Positions 45,641 to 58,688 of a stretch of 64,000 bases of DNA are shown here, piece by piece; positions within the stretch are counted from its first letter, which is position 1; each line of letters opens with the position of its first letter. The position numbers were made by a program, and so were the translations under genes. Below the pieces are notes generated by a model. The model saw nothing but the letters and a program-made list of their open reading frames with translations. It did no database searches and had not been told where the DNA came from. Origin of the DNA: Ectocarpus siliculosus (Eukaryota; Sar; Phaeophyceae; Ectocarpales; Ectocarpaceae); NCBI GenBank assembly GCA_000310025.1, contig FN649740.1, positions 2,688,734 through 2,752,733 of the forward strand. The letters are read 5' to 3'.

Positions 45641-46288
45641 AATAACCGAACAACATGCTTGGAGGGAGGATTTTTTGGATATAAGACCTATCTCTTGTGG
45701 GAACACAATCTTGTCGATAAATCGGATATCCGTGACGTGTTAATTTGTTTTGATTGTCTCGCCAGCGGTTGGTCACACAAAATACAAACCGAAGGAGAGT
45801 GCAACCTGTTGAGGGTCTCACACGACACGCACGCAGGGTTCGAAGTTCGGTGAGCAACATACATACATAGTGTAAAGAGAGGAACCCATCCATCCGTCCA
45901 TGGGTTGAAGTATTTGTTTATTATTTACAACGTGTCGTGTGTGTGAGAACAGGGTCAAAAAGATTTGTCCTCGTGTCTTGAGTTGAGAGCACCTCCAAAG
46001 AAGTTTGATGCGCTTCTACTCTCGAGTGTTGACGTGCACTGTGCTGTTATTATCGTTTCAAACCTACCTTTGGTTTCGGCACGACAATAAATAAATACTC
46101 ATCATCCGCTGTGAACGGCATATCGGCAATCATTCAAGTGGGCTAAAAAAATTGCAGCCCACCAAGACAAGCTGGTATCGTAGATCGCCACCGTGACAAG
46201 ATGACCGTGTTCTCAACCCAGAAACACAAAAACATCACAAACACTTGAAGCAAGCACGTTTTCTAACCGTTGATCGAGGATGGATTAG

Positions 46289-46650
46289 GTGCGAAGAAGG
46301 TGTACCGATTCTGGTAAAAAAAGTCAATCGACGGATACCCTGCGAATCGGGCCCTCCCTAACACTCTCCACCCACAGAATTTACCCTCAACTGGGAACCT
46401 CTTGTGGCCAGGACGGGTAATTCGATGGAATTGTCACAAGGTTCTTTATAGGATCGATTCCAAGAGGTGTTCTCAGGACTGACGACACACATTGTGTCCA
46501 TGGGAAAATGTCGAAGTCAGGAGAAAAAACGTGCACCCAAGGAGATTCGAACCAGTATCCTGCTGACGCCATATATATGTGTGCGAAGGTGTACCGATTT
46601 TGGTAAAAGGCAATCGACGTGTATCCTGCGAATCGGGCACTCCTTAACAT
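46289..46650 (+). repeat. Pair of about 65-bp direct repeats
   Basis: GAAGGTGTACCGATTYTGGT...CAATCGACG...CTGCGAATCGGGC occurs at 46289-46353 and 46585-46648, about 296 bp apart. Between them is a minus-strand B-box-like GGTTCGAATCTCC (near 46538-46550). It may be a dimeric or partly duplicated tRNA-derived retroposon, but no A box was found. Confidence 0.55.
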
Positions 46651-46989
46651 AGGGTTAGTATTGTCCGACACAAACCGACCCACGACAAAAAGGAGAAAAA
46701 AAATAGCCAAACAGGGGGCAACAATTGTTGGTACATGGACGGGAGATACTCCGGCGTCCCTCTTGACCTGAGGGATGCTACAAGTACTACGTGTGGCACT
46801 GCCCTATTCCTCGCGCAGTGGTTCGTTCGGCGGCAGACATGGCCTTCAAGATACGCTCGCACACTCTGGCTGTGTGTAGGTTGCCGTACGCGCGAGCGCG
46901 CGAGCGCGGTGAATAAAGCGCGCGGAAAATTGTCGAAACCCCGGGGATTTGGTCAAAATATCCCCTCCGGGGGACATATAAGGCCCATC

Positions 46990-47115
46990 CCCCCCCCCCC
47001 CCCCCCCAGCGACCAAGATTGCAGCGTAGCCCAGGGGTGTTCCGATATTTCCATGTGGAGGGCCCCTTGCCCCCCTCAACTTGCCCCCCTCAACCCCCCT
47101 CTTGCCCCCCTGGTG
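46990..47115 (-). repeat. Homopolymer-rich repeat copy B
   Basis: C-run at about 46990-47007, then GGGGTGTTCCGATATTTCCA TGTGGAGGGCCCCTTG and further C-runs. It is the inverted partner of the repeat at 45395. Confidence 0.55.
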
Positions 47116-47607
47116 AATGGGTTGCTCGTGAAGATCCAGATCCAACACAAGTAATCGCTAAGGGCACCCACGTCACGCAGCCGCAAGTTTGAATCCTAGC
47201 AATGGAGTCGACGATCAAACCGAAATCGATTCAGCATCCAAACAATTTGTAGTTCGCGCAGGAAGCAAGGAGGCAATCACACGGCGCAACGCACATGGAC
47301 AGTTTGGCCGCCGTCGGCGGTACATCTGAGGTCGGAGGAGCGGGACGGAAAATGTATGATGTGCTACGCCAGTAAGACAAGGCTGCGCGCACGCTGTACT
47401 ACGTAAGAATCTTCGCATATTGTGTGTGGATTACAAGGGTATCGAATACTTCAAGGCCATGAGTTGTCTAAACATGAAGACAACACACAGAAGCAAACAC
47501 ATTGCATGCCCTTGCGGACGATATTTGGTTGCCTCTACTGGTGTAAGTTAGTCACGCAACAAAGGCACAACGCGGTATCCTCACGCTCCCACCACCAAGC
47601 TAAGTAG

Positions 47608-50600
47608 TCAGTGCGGTGCGGTGACTTTCTTTCCCTTGTACGACAGAATAAACAGGTCTTTCCTCCTGCTGTTAAACACGGTCAGCTTTTTCACCACCGC
47701 CCGCAGGGCTCCTTGGACTCCCGTGCTGGTCCTGACGCCCCCACCGCCACCGCCGCCACCGCCGCCACCGCCGCCAGCGCCGCCGCCGTGATGAGAAGCA
47801 ACAATTTCGGTGATATCGGGGGCTTTGAGAGATAGTCTGGAAGACCTGCGGGATTTTTTGTCGACGGCCACAAGCAACATCTCGAGTGGCTTGTTGCTGT
47901 CTTTGCCTCCGCCCCCACTTCCCCTGGCGGCGTCGGTACCCACGACCTCCTTAACATGAGCGGTCAAATGTACTTCTGTGCCATCGATCGTCACCACCGT
48001 CTCGAGACGAGCTAGACCAGGCGCCGTGTCAGTAGCACTTATGCCGACCTCAGGATCGTCGCTGGCGATCCCTCCTGATACCACAACATCATCGGCTGTC
48101 GTAGCGGGTAATTCAACCTGGCGTGGCGGTATCGAGTTGGCGGCTTCTTCCCGTTCAGCGGCCACATCTCGATCGACTTCGCACTGAGGTGCTGCTTGCT
48201 CAGCTCGTCGGCGGGAAACCTCCTTCCTTGCCAATCGAACCCTCGCTGCGGTTGCCAACACAACCTGTGCCCGGTTTCGCCTGTCAACGGGACGAGAAAA
48301 GTGCTTCAATAAAACAAGCTGGTTGTTGAACGACAAGTGTTCTTCAAGTGTTGGCAACAATGTAGGACCCACTCCAGCTTTGCCCGACCATGCGATCCAT
48401 GTTGCCCTCCAACTTCTTTGGTCTAAAAAGACATTTTTAACTTGTCTTGATTTGTCGTTTTTCACTTCCCTACCGTCCGTTCTCAACACGTTCATATCGA
48501 AAACCCATCCCATAGGTTTCTTCTTTTCAGGCACCTCCTTCCACTTCCCTCGCTCTCACCTCTCCTCTTCAAGCAACAACTTTGCTTTCGCCTCCAATTC
48601 CGCCTTCTTCTTCTCGGCTACGGCCTGTTCTCGCAGTCGGGACAAGCGTCGCATTCCCTCGCGCTCTATGCGAAGCCACCGAGTGCGCTTCCGGCTGATG
48701 CACCCTCGCCACCATCGTTGCAACTCGATCGAGGCCTTGATCAGTGCTCTGTCCTCCTCGACATCCTACCAACCGATGCGCGTCAGCCGGAAAGGAAAAC
48801 GGATGGCCCTCAACCAACGAAGAACCGAGTGAAATCAACCGGGCTTTCTTGCCGGGCAAAATACTCGAGCATCAACGACCTACCTCACGGTGAAAAAAAT
48901 TGTCTTGAGAGTGTCGCTGATAACGGTGCTGCACTCTATTGTAGCAGTTGGGCGGCATTCACGAGCGTACCTGAGGCCACGCCACTTCCCTCCCTCCCGC
49001 AGTAGCGGCGCCAGCAAGCGACAGAACAACCCCTCCGGGAACCACCATCACCAGCCGGAAAGCCTTTCGCGCTATCTCGGCGCAAGCCCACACCAGCTCT
49101 CCCCTTTCGTGTAGCTCGGCGGCGCATCGCTGGGGGTCATACGAATCGCGTCTGACTCGCCGGCGGGTTTCTCCTTCAACGGCACCGCACCGCCCCGGGC
49201 TTAGATACCTACTTTTCAGTGGTTGTCGACAGGAGAAACCGACAGGTTAGAGGGTCCCACGGAAGAAGAAGAGGGGGCGAGGAAATGGATCGGGGGCCGA
49301 CTTTGTTCGCACCACTTCAACCGCGCAGAACGAGGCAGGTCGACGTTTACTGTGGAGAGGGAGGGAATGGGCGAGGCATTGGTCTTGACAAGCACTTTGC
49401 TACCCATTATTGAGCAGAGAGCACGAAGATAAATCATATGAAGCGACCGACCCCGGTCGGTGCCGTTTTGTGCCTAAATAGGCCCAAAAAAACTACAAGT
49501 TTCCTCATTCGCGAAACCTTTTGGTGGTATGGTATGTGCACGAAGCCTTTACGTGGATACGTGGAGACCTACACACCTTGCGAGATCGCGGTCAGTCGCC
49601 TGGCACTCCCAGCACCCTCTCAGCATGGGGTCTGCCATGGGGCTGTTGCTGGTCGCGACAAAGTCCAAGCCGCGACAGCCTTTCCCTAGGCTCACCGTGA
49701 AAAGCATCTGCATCGGGGTCCCCAAGAATCGCACACAGCGGTAGGCGTGAGCGAATGCGATTCAGACCACGATCGATACGGTCGATGAATATACAGAACA
49801 ATACGAGCACACAGAATTTAACGCACCTTCGCAAACCTCCCTCTGTACAAGCGACCCCAGGGTACTCGCGCCCCGACCTTAAGGATCGTCTTGTCAAGCC
49901 AAAACAAGTCCTCCCCGGTCTTGCGCCTGGCTGGCTTCCGGCGCAGCAGAGGGAGGGCTTGGACAGCTTGCCTGTTCTGAGACTCATCGAGGCTAACGGT
50001 GTCCCCGTCCCAGGGCGAGACGGCTGAGAATATTTTCTTCGCGGTTGTAGGCACCGGGGACCCCTGACCCCCGATGGCGGTGTTCACCGGCAACTCCTCT
50101 CGTAGGCTCCGCTGTTGCGGACGCTCTTCGTTTAATGCTGATGGATCATCGCTCGGGTCGGACGGTCCTACCAACGGGTCTACGCCGGTCGACCTGGCCG
50201 TGTTGTCTGAGGCGAACGCCTGCTTCCCCACCACCGGTGGCCGGCCATCAAGCGTCCCCTCTCTTCCAGCATCCACCGCCTTCGCGGTGGCCCGCAGTCG
50301 TCTGCAGAGGGAGGCCAAGCAAGCAGCCCAGCTGGTAGCCTCGAGGTCGCGGACGGTATCGCTACCTTCCTTTTGACGCGTTTTCAAATTGTTCGAATTC
50401 GCAGTGGAACGGTCAGCATGACTCTCTCGAGAAGGTTACCTGGGAAACGCCGACCAGGAGCAAAGCAAGCCCTAGAACACAGGATAGGAGTTACACCGTA
50501 TAATGCTGCGAAATACTTTACTGCAAATTGATATAAATCCAGCTGAGAGCTGGACGACGCATCAACTAAGGTTCAAGCACCGTAAACGTCGCTTGCCCCG

Positions 50601-53600
50601 CGCCTAAGATCACTTCGGGTTTGTCACCTCCCCCACATACTCAGCAGCGGTGCAGCTGCAGGGCGAAAACAAGATCCATGGTACTAGATTGTCCGACAGC
50701 ACCCCAAAAGGAAGATGAGTCGAAGGGGGTACGAGAGAGGGTTCACCCCCCCCGCCCCCCCCCGATAATAATGCTGCCAGGATGGCCGTTCATACCTTGA
50801 AGGGATCCTTCCACGCCAAGCTCGGCCCGACCAGCGCATCGACCTCCGAGTGCGTGAGATCTAGCGCAAACACCGCTGGCGCTGCGGGGCGTTGGTGGTA
50901 GCACCTTCCGTCGGTTGAGGCAGCAGTACACCCGGGGTCTAGATGAGCACGCCCTGAAGCGATATCGGGCAGGGGCGGTGGTGCTCGCGGAACGTGAACT
51001 CGGTGTTCTGATTCTTCAAGAGCGCTGCTGCTGCCGCTTCGGGCCTCGATGCTCGTGAGCGTACATCCGTTCATAGCCGTAGCGGCGTCAACGTGTGACG
51101 ATCCTCCCTCACATCCATTGGCAGGGTCCGAAGTTGTCCTATCCGACCGAGATGTTGTTTCCAATGCAATGGGCGTGTTTTCGCGGTGTAGTAGAGCTTG
51201 TCTGCACTGCTGTTGAGGCGGACGTATCTCCAACCTCAGTCGATCACACACGTATGACACCTCCGCGAGATGGGCACCCGTTACCGCCTGGGGACGGTCG
51301 AGGCTGCTGTTCGTTGAACGCGACCAGGGGGTGTCGAGGAGAGAAAGGAGGGAGCTTGGCCAGTCAAAAAAACTCCCGGCCGAAAGGGAGGCTTTTAGAG
51401 GAAGACAAAATCCTTAGGCACGCAACACGTCGCAGCGTCAAGTACCGAGTGGATGCCACCAAGACCACATTACAGATCCTCGGATTGGTGTCACTTCTCC
51501 GAGTTCTACATGTAAGCGGAGCCGACCGACGATGCAGACGACGTGAACAGGAGAAAGCGATAAAGATCTTGTTTCGCCGTGCCTTTCCGTTGCTCACCGC
51601 TGAAAGTCAAGCGAAGGCGTATCGCTCCTTCCTGAGGCAGTACGAGCTCCCTCGGCGCTACCACCCGTGTCTAAGGAGACTACCCGAACGATTGCTGAGA
51701 GCTCCGCTACGAAGAACCGCTGGTGTTCGTCTCGGCCGATCGAAACGTACTTTCTCCGTAGAAGATGTGACCCCGAGGCTCGAAACGCCTGATCAAGTCG
51801 ATAGACGCAACGGCATGAGCGTGAACTCGGAGGACTGCTGCTGCACCTACTCGAACGCAACGCAACAGTTCCAGAGTAATCTCTGGGGCTGGCGCACGGG
51901 CAGAGAGCCACCCGAGCCACACTAGACACCTTCGTCCTCGGTTCAAATCTATTTATGCCAAAATTGGTGGCATAACGTAGTGCTTACGTTCAGACTATGG
52001 CGTTTGCTGCCGGAACGACAAGACCGAGCTATTAAAATTTAACTTCTTCGATGCAGTTCAGACCCTGGATTTTCACCTCCCGAGGAAGCATGCTTCTTGG
52101 GGTGTCTTCGGTCAGCTTCACCCCTTTCCTATGAAAAACCTTGCCGGCGTACCGAACGCCTCCTCGAGCCATGGCCACGAGTTGTTCTCGCGTTTCTTCC
52201 CTCTCCTGCGCTTGGTGTCGCTTCCTGTGTAAGGTTGACAACGAAGCTTCGCCTTGTAGGGTCTTGTTAGGTGAAGGAGGGTTCCCCATCTCGTCGGCCA
52301 ACGCTGAACATACCGACGGCTGCTGCTGTTGCTGCTGCGTTGTAGGGACATGGTTGAAACCACTCTCTTCCGAGTCTCGTCCAGCAACAGAGGTCTGCAG
52401 CTGTACGTTGTCGGTTCTTGGGCGGCCGACTTAGAGCGAGCGTGGAATCACAACCAAAGAACAAGCCGGCAGCGGCATCTTATGGATCAGACCGCATGCG
52501 TGCAATATCTCGCAATAACTACACTAAGCCAAACGCCTTAAGGCCCGGTATAAACGAGGTGCGAAAAATCAGATTGAAAACCAAAATCAAGCTCTGATTG
52601 GTCGAAGACAAACATATCGTCATGTCTATGTTTCCAGCCGAGCATTATTTTGATCTCCTGACTTTGAAGAGGAAGAATGTTTATTTCACAACATCACAAA
52701 ATATAATTCAGAACCATAGTCGAACGATTGTTTTTCCCGGCAACAGAGCCGATCTTGATATTAATTTTTGTGGACTTTGACTTGGAAGATCGTTAGTAAA
52801 CGGCCTGAGAACAGTACGTGTCATGTTCCTATTCTCTCACCACCGATTGCGTGTCTCCCTGTTATTGCGTGACTCCGCAAAACGCCGCGAGTTGCCCGAC
52901 CCATCCTCCTGGCCTTTTCTTTTGGCAACCGACGCTTGACTGTCGCAGTCCGTGCGGCGACGGTGGCCTTCGACGCACGTAGTGGGCTTTTCGGTGTTGC
53001 CCTTGAGAAAAACTTTCGCCGGCCTCGGAGGGCGCCAGAACGAGCCAAGGCTAGTACCTGCCGATTGGCGAAGAAAGGGACTCGTCTGAGTTCTGGCATG
53101 TCTGGTGTTCGCCCACCTCACTCCGATTTCTCATTCACTCGTATAGGTGGCAATGCGGTGGAAGTGAGCATGCCGTCCGTACTCATCTGTTCACCATGGC
53201 CGAGGGTCTAGTAGTGTCTCTTGCACAATGCTGTGTATCACTGAGATGTGCGGTGCCTGAATGGTGAGAATTGAAATCGCTCAGGGCTTCAAGCTGGTGG
53301 TTCTTTGTGGAGAACGTCAAGGCCGAGCGAGGAGACAATGTTGCAAGGAGAGTTCCTGAAATGTCTCCGCCCCCTGCAAAGTTTTGCAAACACCTATTTG
53401 AACCTTCGCAGGAGCACCAAACTCCCTCGAGCAAAATGGCTCGTCAACGATAGAGAACGTCTCACCAGCGGATGCATATCTTGCTTTGCGTTTCGAATGT
53501 GATGCTGTATTTTTTTTTTTTTTGTATTTTTTTTTTTTGAATCCCTCGTTCGCGCGCGTAGGTAGACGAAGTTGGTGTACAGGAATGATTTTTGACTCAC

Positions 53601-55157
53601 ATCACAATATTTCCCAGTATGAGGCGTGACGACGGACATCAACAGCATCGGTCGGTCTTTGATCAATTCCGATCAATTCCTACGGTGAATTTGGCGTACA
53701 TACGTTTTAGAGTTCATTAAACGAGACATATGCCGACGAACACTACGACGAATGAATGTCGCGAAAACGCAGTCAATATGCACCGTACCTGGAGCTGCTC
53801 CGTGCTTAGATTCCATTCGACCCCCTCCACTACAGATTCCACGCCCATCACATGCGCCTGTTCCGGAGAAGGACTTGCCGCTGTCTTCTCGATGCTTCTA
53901 CTGGTAGCAGCCAGAGCCTGACTCGCGGCATGTTTCGCAGAGTCACCCCTGCTTGGCAGACAGACGCCGATTGATTTCATCGATGTTGGAGTATTCTCCT
54001 CCTCGCCCACCTCGAATCAGGGGCATCGTCGCCGAAAAATAGTCAAACGCCACACTCAAGCAAGAGGTACAGATCGACCCGCCCCGGTAGACAGAAATAG
54101 TCTGTTGAACCAAGGCTAAAATTTCCCAAAAAAGCAAGTAGGGTCAAGAGACAGAAAGGGCAGCGGTGCATCCCACAGCAGCAGTACATCCATATACGTA
54201 TGTAGTCGATGCTAACCTATGCTCGCCGGGGGGAGAAATATGAAAGTGAGTCTCGACCGACGTGACGTACTACTGTAGAGATAGTCTACACTTGTCTTTA
54301 CCAACACTTGCGTTCATGCTTACCCAATCGCCGCTCGAGCTCGTTTGCTTGAGGCACGTGCACTTGCAAAGCCGAACGATTTCCAAGCCTGTTCTGCGCT
54401 CCCTTGAGAAGCTCGACAAACGAACTTGCCGACCGGGTTTATCTTTGGTACCAATATCATCAGCAAGGGGCACAAAATTAGAGCAGCGGGTGTGATTAGT
54501 CTGTAGAGGAGCGCTTGATTTACAGGCCCGGGAGAGAGCTAAGGTAGTTCCTTCACTGTTGTGGTACTCCTACAAGGACATGTCTAGTAGACTTGTACAG
54601 TCCATGATGTTACTGCTACAGTACGTCGTTGTATGTTTTACCTTCCAGTGGACCTTTTGCTCACCACTCTCCCCGTACGGATAAGCCTGGAACCAGCTCC
54701 GTTTGAAATATCGCTTGTGGCTCTATCGTGGATCACAACCCACAGTTCTACTAGATTATACATGTACTGCTTGCTGTATGTGTGATGTAAGAGAGGTTAC
54801 GGGGCTTGCGGAGGAGGACCAGCTACTAATACATGTCGTGTGTTGGTGGATCCACAGAAATCCACAATTGTCATTACATAGCTCCCAGACTTTTGTGACA
54901 GCCTGGTTTCAGAATGTACGTAGCCACAACAAAGGCGTGCAGACTATGTACTGCTTCATGTGCAGCACCTTCGTAGCCAAATTTTCGCCTATGTAGCGAA
55001 TCAGACACCGGACGTGCGGCTTGACACTCTTATCATATCGGGCCGACGCCAAAGCGCCAGAACGCACCTGGCGCCCGCACGCCGAGCAGAAAGCGCCTGT
55101 GCACACTTGATTGCAGTTGGCACATAGCTCTCCAGGTGTGTCCAGGCGTCCCTGCAT
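47608..55157 (-). CDS. Zinc-cluster and IQ-motif protein, middle exons partly resolved
   Basis: Phase-consistent exons: 55157-55068, 54442-54324, 53948-53789 (5' end); an exon ending near 50804, then 50369-49878 and 49707-49577; an exon ending near 48971, 48765-48560 and 48280-47608 (stop). Others near 52420-52090, 51880-51720 and 51615-51440 look coding (the last two follow strong acceptors), but the full path was not closed. The first exon encodes CANCNQVCTGAFCSACGRQ, four CxxC-type cysteines suited to one zinc ion. The exon 48765-48560 encodes IKASIELQRWWRGCISRKR, an IQ-like motif, followed by a coiled coil; IQ motifs bind calmodulin or EF-hand light chains. The terminal exon has Glu/Arg-rich, then Gly-rich and basic segments. 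No family name is assigned. It could still be two adjacent genes, with a break between 53.8 and 52.4 kb. Confidence 0.55.
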
Positions 55158-56651
55158 GGTGCACGCTCGATGGTGGATTTAGCATGGCAGCATGACAAGA
55201 GCCATGGGTGGCTTTGTGCCATTGGATTGTTGTCGGTCGCCCCCGCCAATTTGGTTTGCTCGGCACGAGTGTTTCGTTTCAAAAAAACACGCCTGCGTCA
55301 CGTACACATTCCGATACAATTCTGACTTTTTCGGACCGGGGGGGAGAACATGCGAACATTCGTTCTCGCTCCGAGATCTGATCTCCTGCTCCCACCACGA
55401 TCTTGCCCCTCCTGCTGGCCTCAGCCCGAATCTTCCTTTGCCTCGGCCGAGCCTGATACCGAGCAAGGTGAGCCCAAGCCAGCAAGAAGGGCCCAACAGG
55501 ATGTGTTGGAGTATGTTGAAGTGAGAAAGTTTCCCCGCTAAAAGCCTCCGGAGTACTGGCATACAATGAATGGGTGCGCTTGGCAGTTCAGGTCGAGGCC
55601 ACAGCAGCAGCAGGTCAATGCAACAATGGCGTTACCACTCATCTGTTTCTAAACCCGCGCACCCCTCTCATCTCCGATCGGCAATCCTTCTGTTGCTGGA
55701 GGTGCGAATGTGCGAATGCAACGTTTTTTTATGAAACTACCGCTCGCTGTTGCAGCGTTGTTTGCTTCTGTCTGGGTGGTCAATCGTCCTTATACTACTA
55801 TCTTCTCCTCCTCGTCCCTCTGTGACCGTTACACGCAAAGCAGGTTCTCCGTGACAACATGAACATCCCAAACATCCCCTTGCCCAGGGGTATGAACTAC
55901 CGGAAGTACATCAGACACGTGAGTCGTAGAGCAGTGTATTCTACGAAGTTCAACGCAAGATGTTCGGAGAAAAAATCACTTGGTTTTATCCCCTCCATTC
56001 GGTCTGAGGTCGTCCACCTCAGTACAGCAGCAGATGTGCAAGACCTTCTTCATAGCAGTTTCTTTTTTTATTTGGCGATTTGCATCTGAACAACGACCTA
56101 CAATCCACATTCGCGCTTTTGTTGTCGCAGGGCCGGAGGTTGTACAATCTCATCAAGGGCATGTTCAACTAGATGCTGGAGCCGCTGTGCGGATGGAAGG
56201 AATGGCGGGTATGGCATTGTTCGACCGTACACCGGGCTCTTCTCGTCGGTTGATGGATGCCTGCGCACCACATCATAACTGGACTGGTGTTGCAACACGA
56301 CCACATGGAGGACACGTAGTTTGGAGAAGAGGAATGAACTCGTGGAAGCAACGGTCGCCGCCAAAGCGGGTTGGTTTGTCGTCCCAGTAGCCTCGCAGGG
56401 TGTTTGCATGTTGGATGAAGCATGCACGCGGGGAAATTGGGTTTATTTCTCGGGAAGGCGGTCCGGGATGCTTCATCATTTAGAAAGCACCTGCCGCTAC
56501 TGCAGCGAAAGTGTGGGATAGGTGCAGAGCAGCACTACTTGTAGCTGGATTTACGTCTGATTTTTCACCATGTTGTCTTTGTTTTATCGCTCGAACAGCC
56601 GTGGGAAACAGCAAGCGCTCCCTGCAGCGATAACAAACGTGCTGTGTGTGG
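55158..56651. other. Intergenic, no supported gene
   Basis: Presumed 5' flank of the IQ-motif gene. Open frames up to 136 codons on both strands, none with domain or splice support. Confidence 0.45.
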
Positions 56652-56771
56652 AGGGGGGGGGGCGTACTCTTATGTTTTGCATGCCTTAGCGGTTAGACCA
56701 TTGACCACGCGTCCTCGAGAGGACGGAGCATTGTTCCCACAGGACCGATCACCGATGGCCAATCGTTCCTT
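56652..56771 (-). mobile_element. C-tract repeat family, short copy
   Basis: On the + strand it starts with a G-run at 56653-56662 and then reads GCATGCCTTAGCGGTTAGAC CATTGACCACGCGTCC, the reverse complement of the copy at 40197-40298. It extends to an ACCGATCACCGATGGCC block shared with 59549-59658. Confidence 0.8.
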
Positions 56772-58688
56772 CCTACTTTGCCAAAGGTGGCTCAAAAATG
56801 TCTTCCCTAGTCTGTCTATCCTAACGATATCCCTTCCTGCCTTGTGGAGGGGGGGGGGGTGGCGAAACGGTTTGTTTGTTTAGTCGCTCTCATCATTCTG
56901 AGGCAGCGCCTGTGACTGTTAATTGTTCGTAGGAAAAGACGCGAGTGTATGGAAATCAGTGTCATGGCACATCTTGACAAGGCCAGCGAATCCGACTTGT
57001 ACGTCCTGTATGGGCGAAAGACGCAGCTTGAGCGCACGGCGTTGTCGACAGAGGACACATTATTATTATTGGTATTTTGCGCAATAGTGTTTGTGCTGAA
57101 GGTTAAAATGCGCACGTCCACTCTCTGGTGTGGTGTAACTGCTCATGCTGTAGCTCCGGAACATGTGTAAAAGTGTTCGTTTTGGGTAGAATAACAAGTT
57201 TGGCCTCACACAGATGCCCCACAGCGGTCTGCTTGTAGTCTAGTCCATGTAGATTTGTACCATGTGGATTTGTACATGGATTTTTTTACGGATATTGGTC
57301 AGCCGGATGTATTGCACGCACGAGGTGGTACCACATTGAGCCTTCAGCAGCGTGGTATGGGCCTTCAGCAGCGTGATTTAGGAAGTGCATGCGTTTCCAT
57401 TTTCAGAGCGCTTCATCATCTGCGCCTACCCTGTGCAGAGTACAGGAGGATCGGGAGGCATGTGTACATTGAGAATATTACGCTTTTTTTTTTGCCTTGA
57501 GCGACGTCTTCGGACTGGGACAGGACCTGAGTGCTTCGTCTCTCTTGTTTCTTCGATGTTGGTGCACCTTTCACGCGTCGAAAAAGCTGTCGCGAAGCTG
57601 GTGCGACTGCCGCGCGTGGAGGGGCAGAAGACCGCACTGCTTTTTTTCTCGCAGAGGTGCTCGCGGCACGTTCACCTAGCCGGGCTCAAGCGCGTGTTCT
57701 GTCGCCGACTACCGCAAGAAACTGACAAGAAAGCGGCGGCTCTACACTAATCATTCTAGTACCAACGGGTGACCGGGCAGTGTCGTGCAGCCGTCTCACT
57801 TCCAGATCTATCTTCGTGCTTCCGAAGTATCATCTCCATCACTTGTAGGCAAGAAGCAACAAGAGAGTTCTTCACCAAAGCGTAAAATGCTCGACAAAAT
57901 TGGCATTTGTTTCAAAACATCTGCTAACGTGTGGCCAGACATGCGGAAGAAATGATCGGTATGATACTGGAAGCCGTTACGACAAAGAGCTGTCTCCTTC
58001 TGGAACGCAAAGTTCGAGGGCACCGCAGAAACCTGCCAGGCATACACCACCGCCCGTGGCGGACATATTCCGCAAAAGTGGGCGACCTATCTGTCCCACA
58101 CCGCCAACTTGTTCCCGGAAGGCACTCAGGGCTCACTTTGGAGCAACACCGCTGTTCAAAAAGGACTGGTAAGCAACGAAAAGGAGACTACAGGCAATTC
58201 GCGTCTACGCATTTGTGTCGAAAGCCGCGCAGGCTCTTAGACAAGCTCTCGGGGTTGCGCCCCGCTCGCGTTCGATGTGGCATCCGCTTGCGAGAGGCGG
58301 GTGGTAAGCCGCCGGCGTAACCGTCACGACAACCCAGATATGGTCGCCGCGCAACAACTACTAGAAAAAATGGTGGAGAAAACGCGCCACCTTCGCAGCT
58401 GGCAGGAACACGATCCCCCACGCCATCCGTGCGCATGTAAACAGAGCACGCTACAACCACAAGAAAGCTCCTGGTGAAGCGACAGTTCAACAAAACCATT
58501 GAGCGGTATCTATTCTGCTTGGTTTCGCCGCATGCGCCAGGGAGGTACACGTACCGTGACAAGGTATTTGCGGCATGCTCTGATCGATCCCCGCCCACGT
58601 TGACCCAATGATCTACTCCCTCGTCCTCTCTGGCTTTTCCGCTGGCACAAGGCTATACGTCTTTCACAGCAGCAGCAGAGCAAGGAAA
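56772..58688. other. Intergenic, no supported gene
   Basis: A + frame at 57931-58320 (129 codons) and an alternative frame near 58033-58220 read plausibly but lack a start, a domain or a splice partner. The 3' flank of the Tim gene is at the right end. Confidence 0.4.

Larger units (their letters stand above)
43469..47607. other. Intergenic, no supported gene
   Basis: The 5' flank of the J-domain gene and the 3' flank of the IQ-motif gene. Frames such as 44292-44837 (+) and 43509-44003 (-) have no recognisable domain. The right half carries the repeats listed separately. The promoter of the J-domain gene should lie just above 43468, but no clear motif is visible. Confidence 0.5.

Noticed and set aside
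51095-51925. 276-codon open frame on the + strand
   Set aside because: It lies opposite two minus-strand exons with strong splice sites in the IQ-motif gene. It has no domain, and its composition (Arg/Leu rich) is typical of an antisense shadow.
57931-58320. 129-codon + frame and an alternative frame reading GGHIPQKWATYLSHTANLF
   Set aside because: No recognisable family, no start for the better-looking frame and no splice partner. Possibly an old transposon fragment, but this could not be supported.
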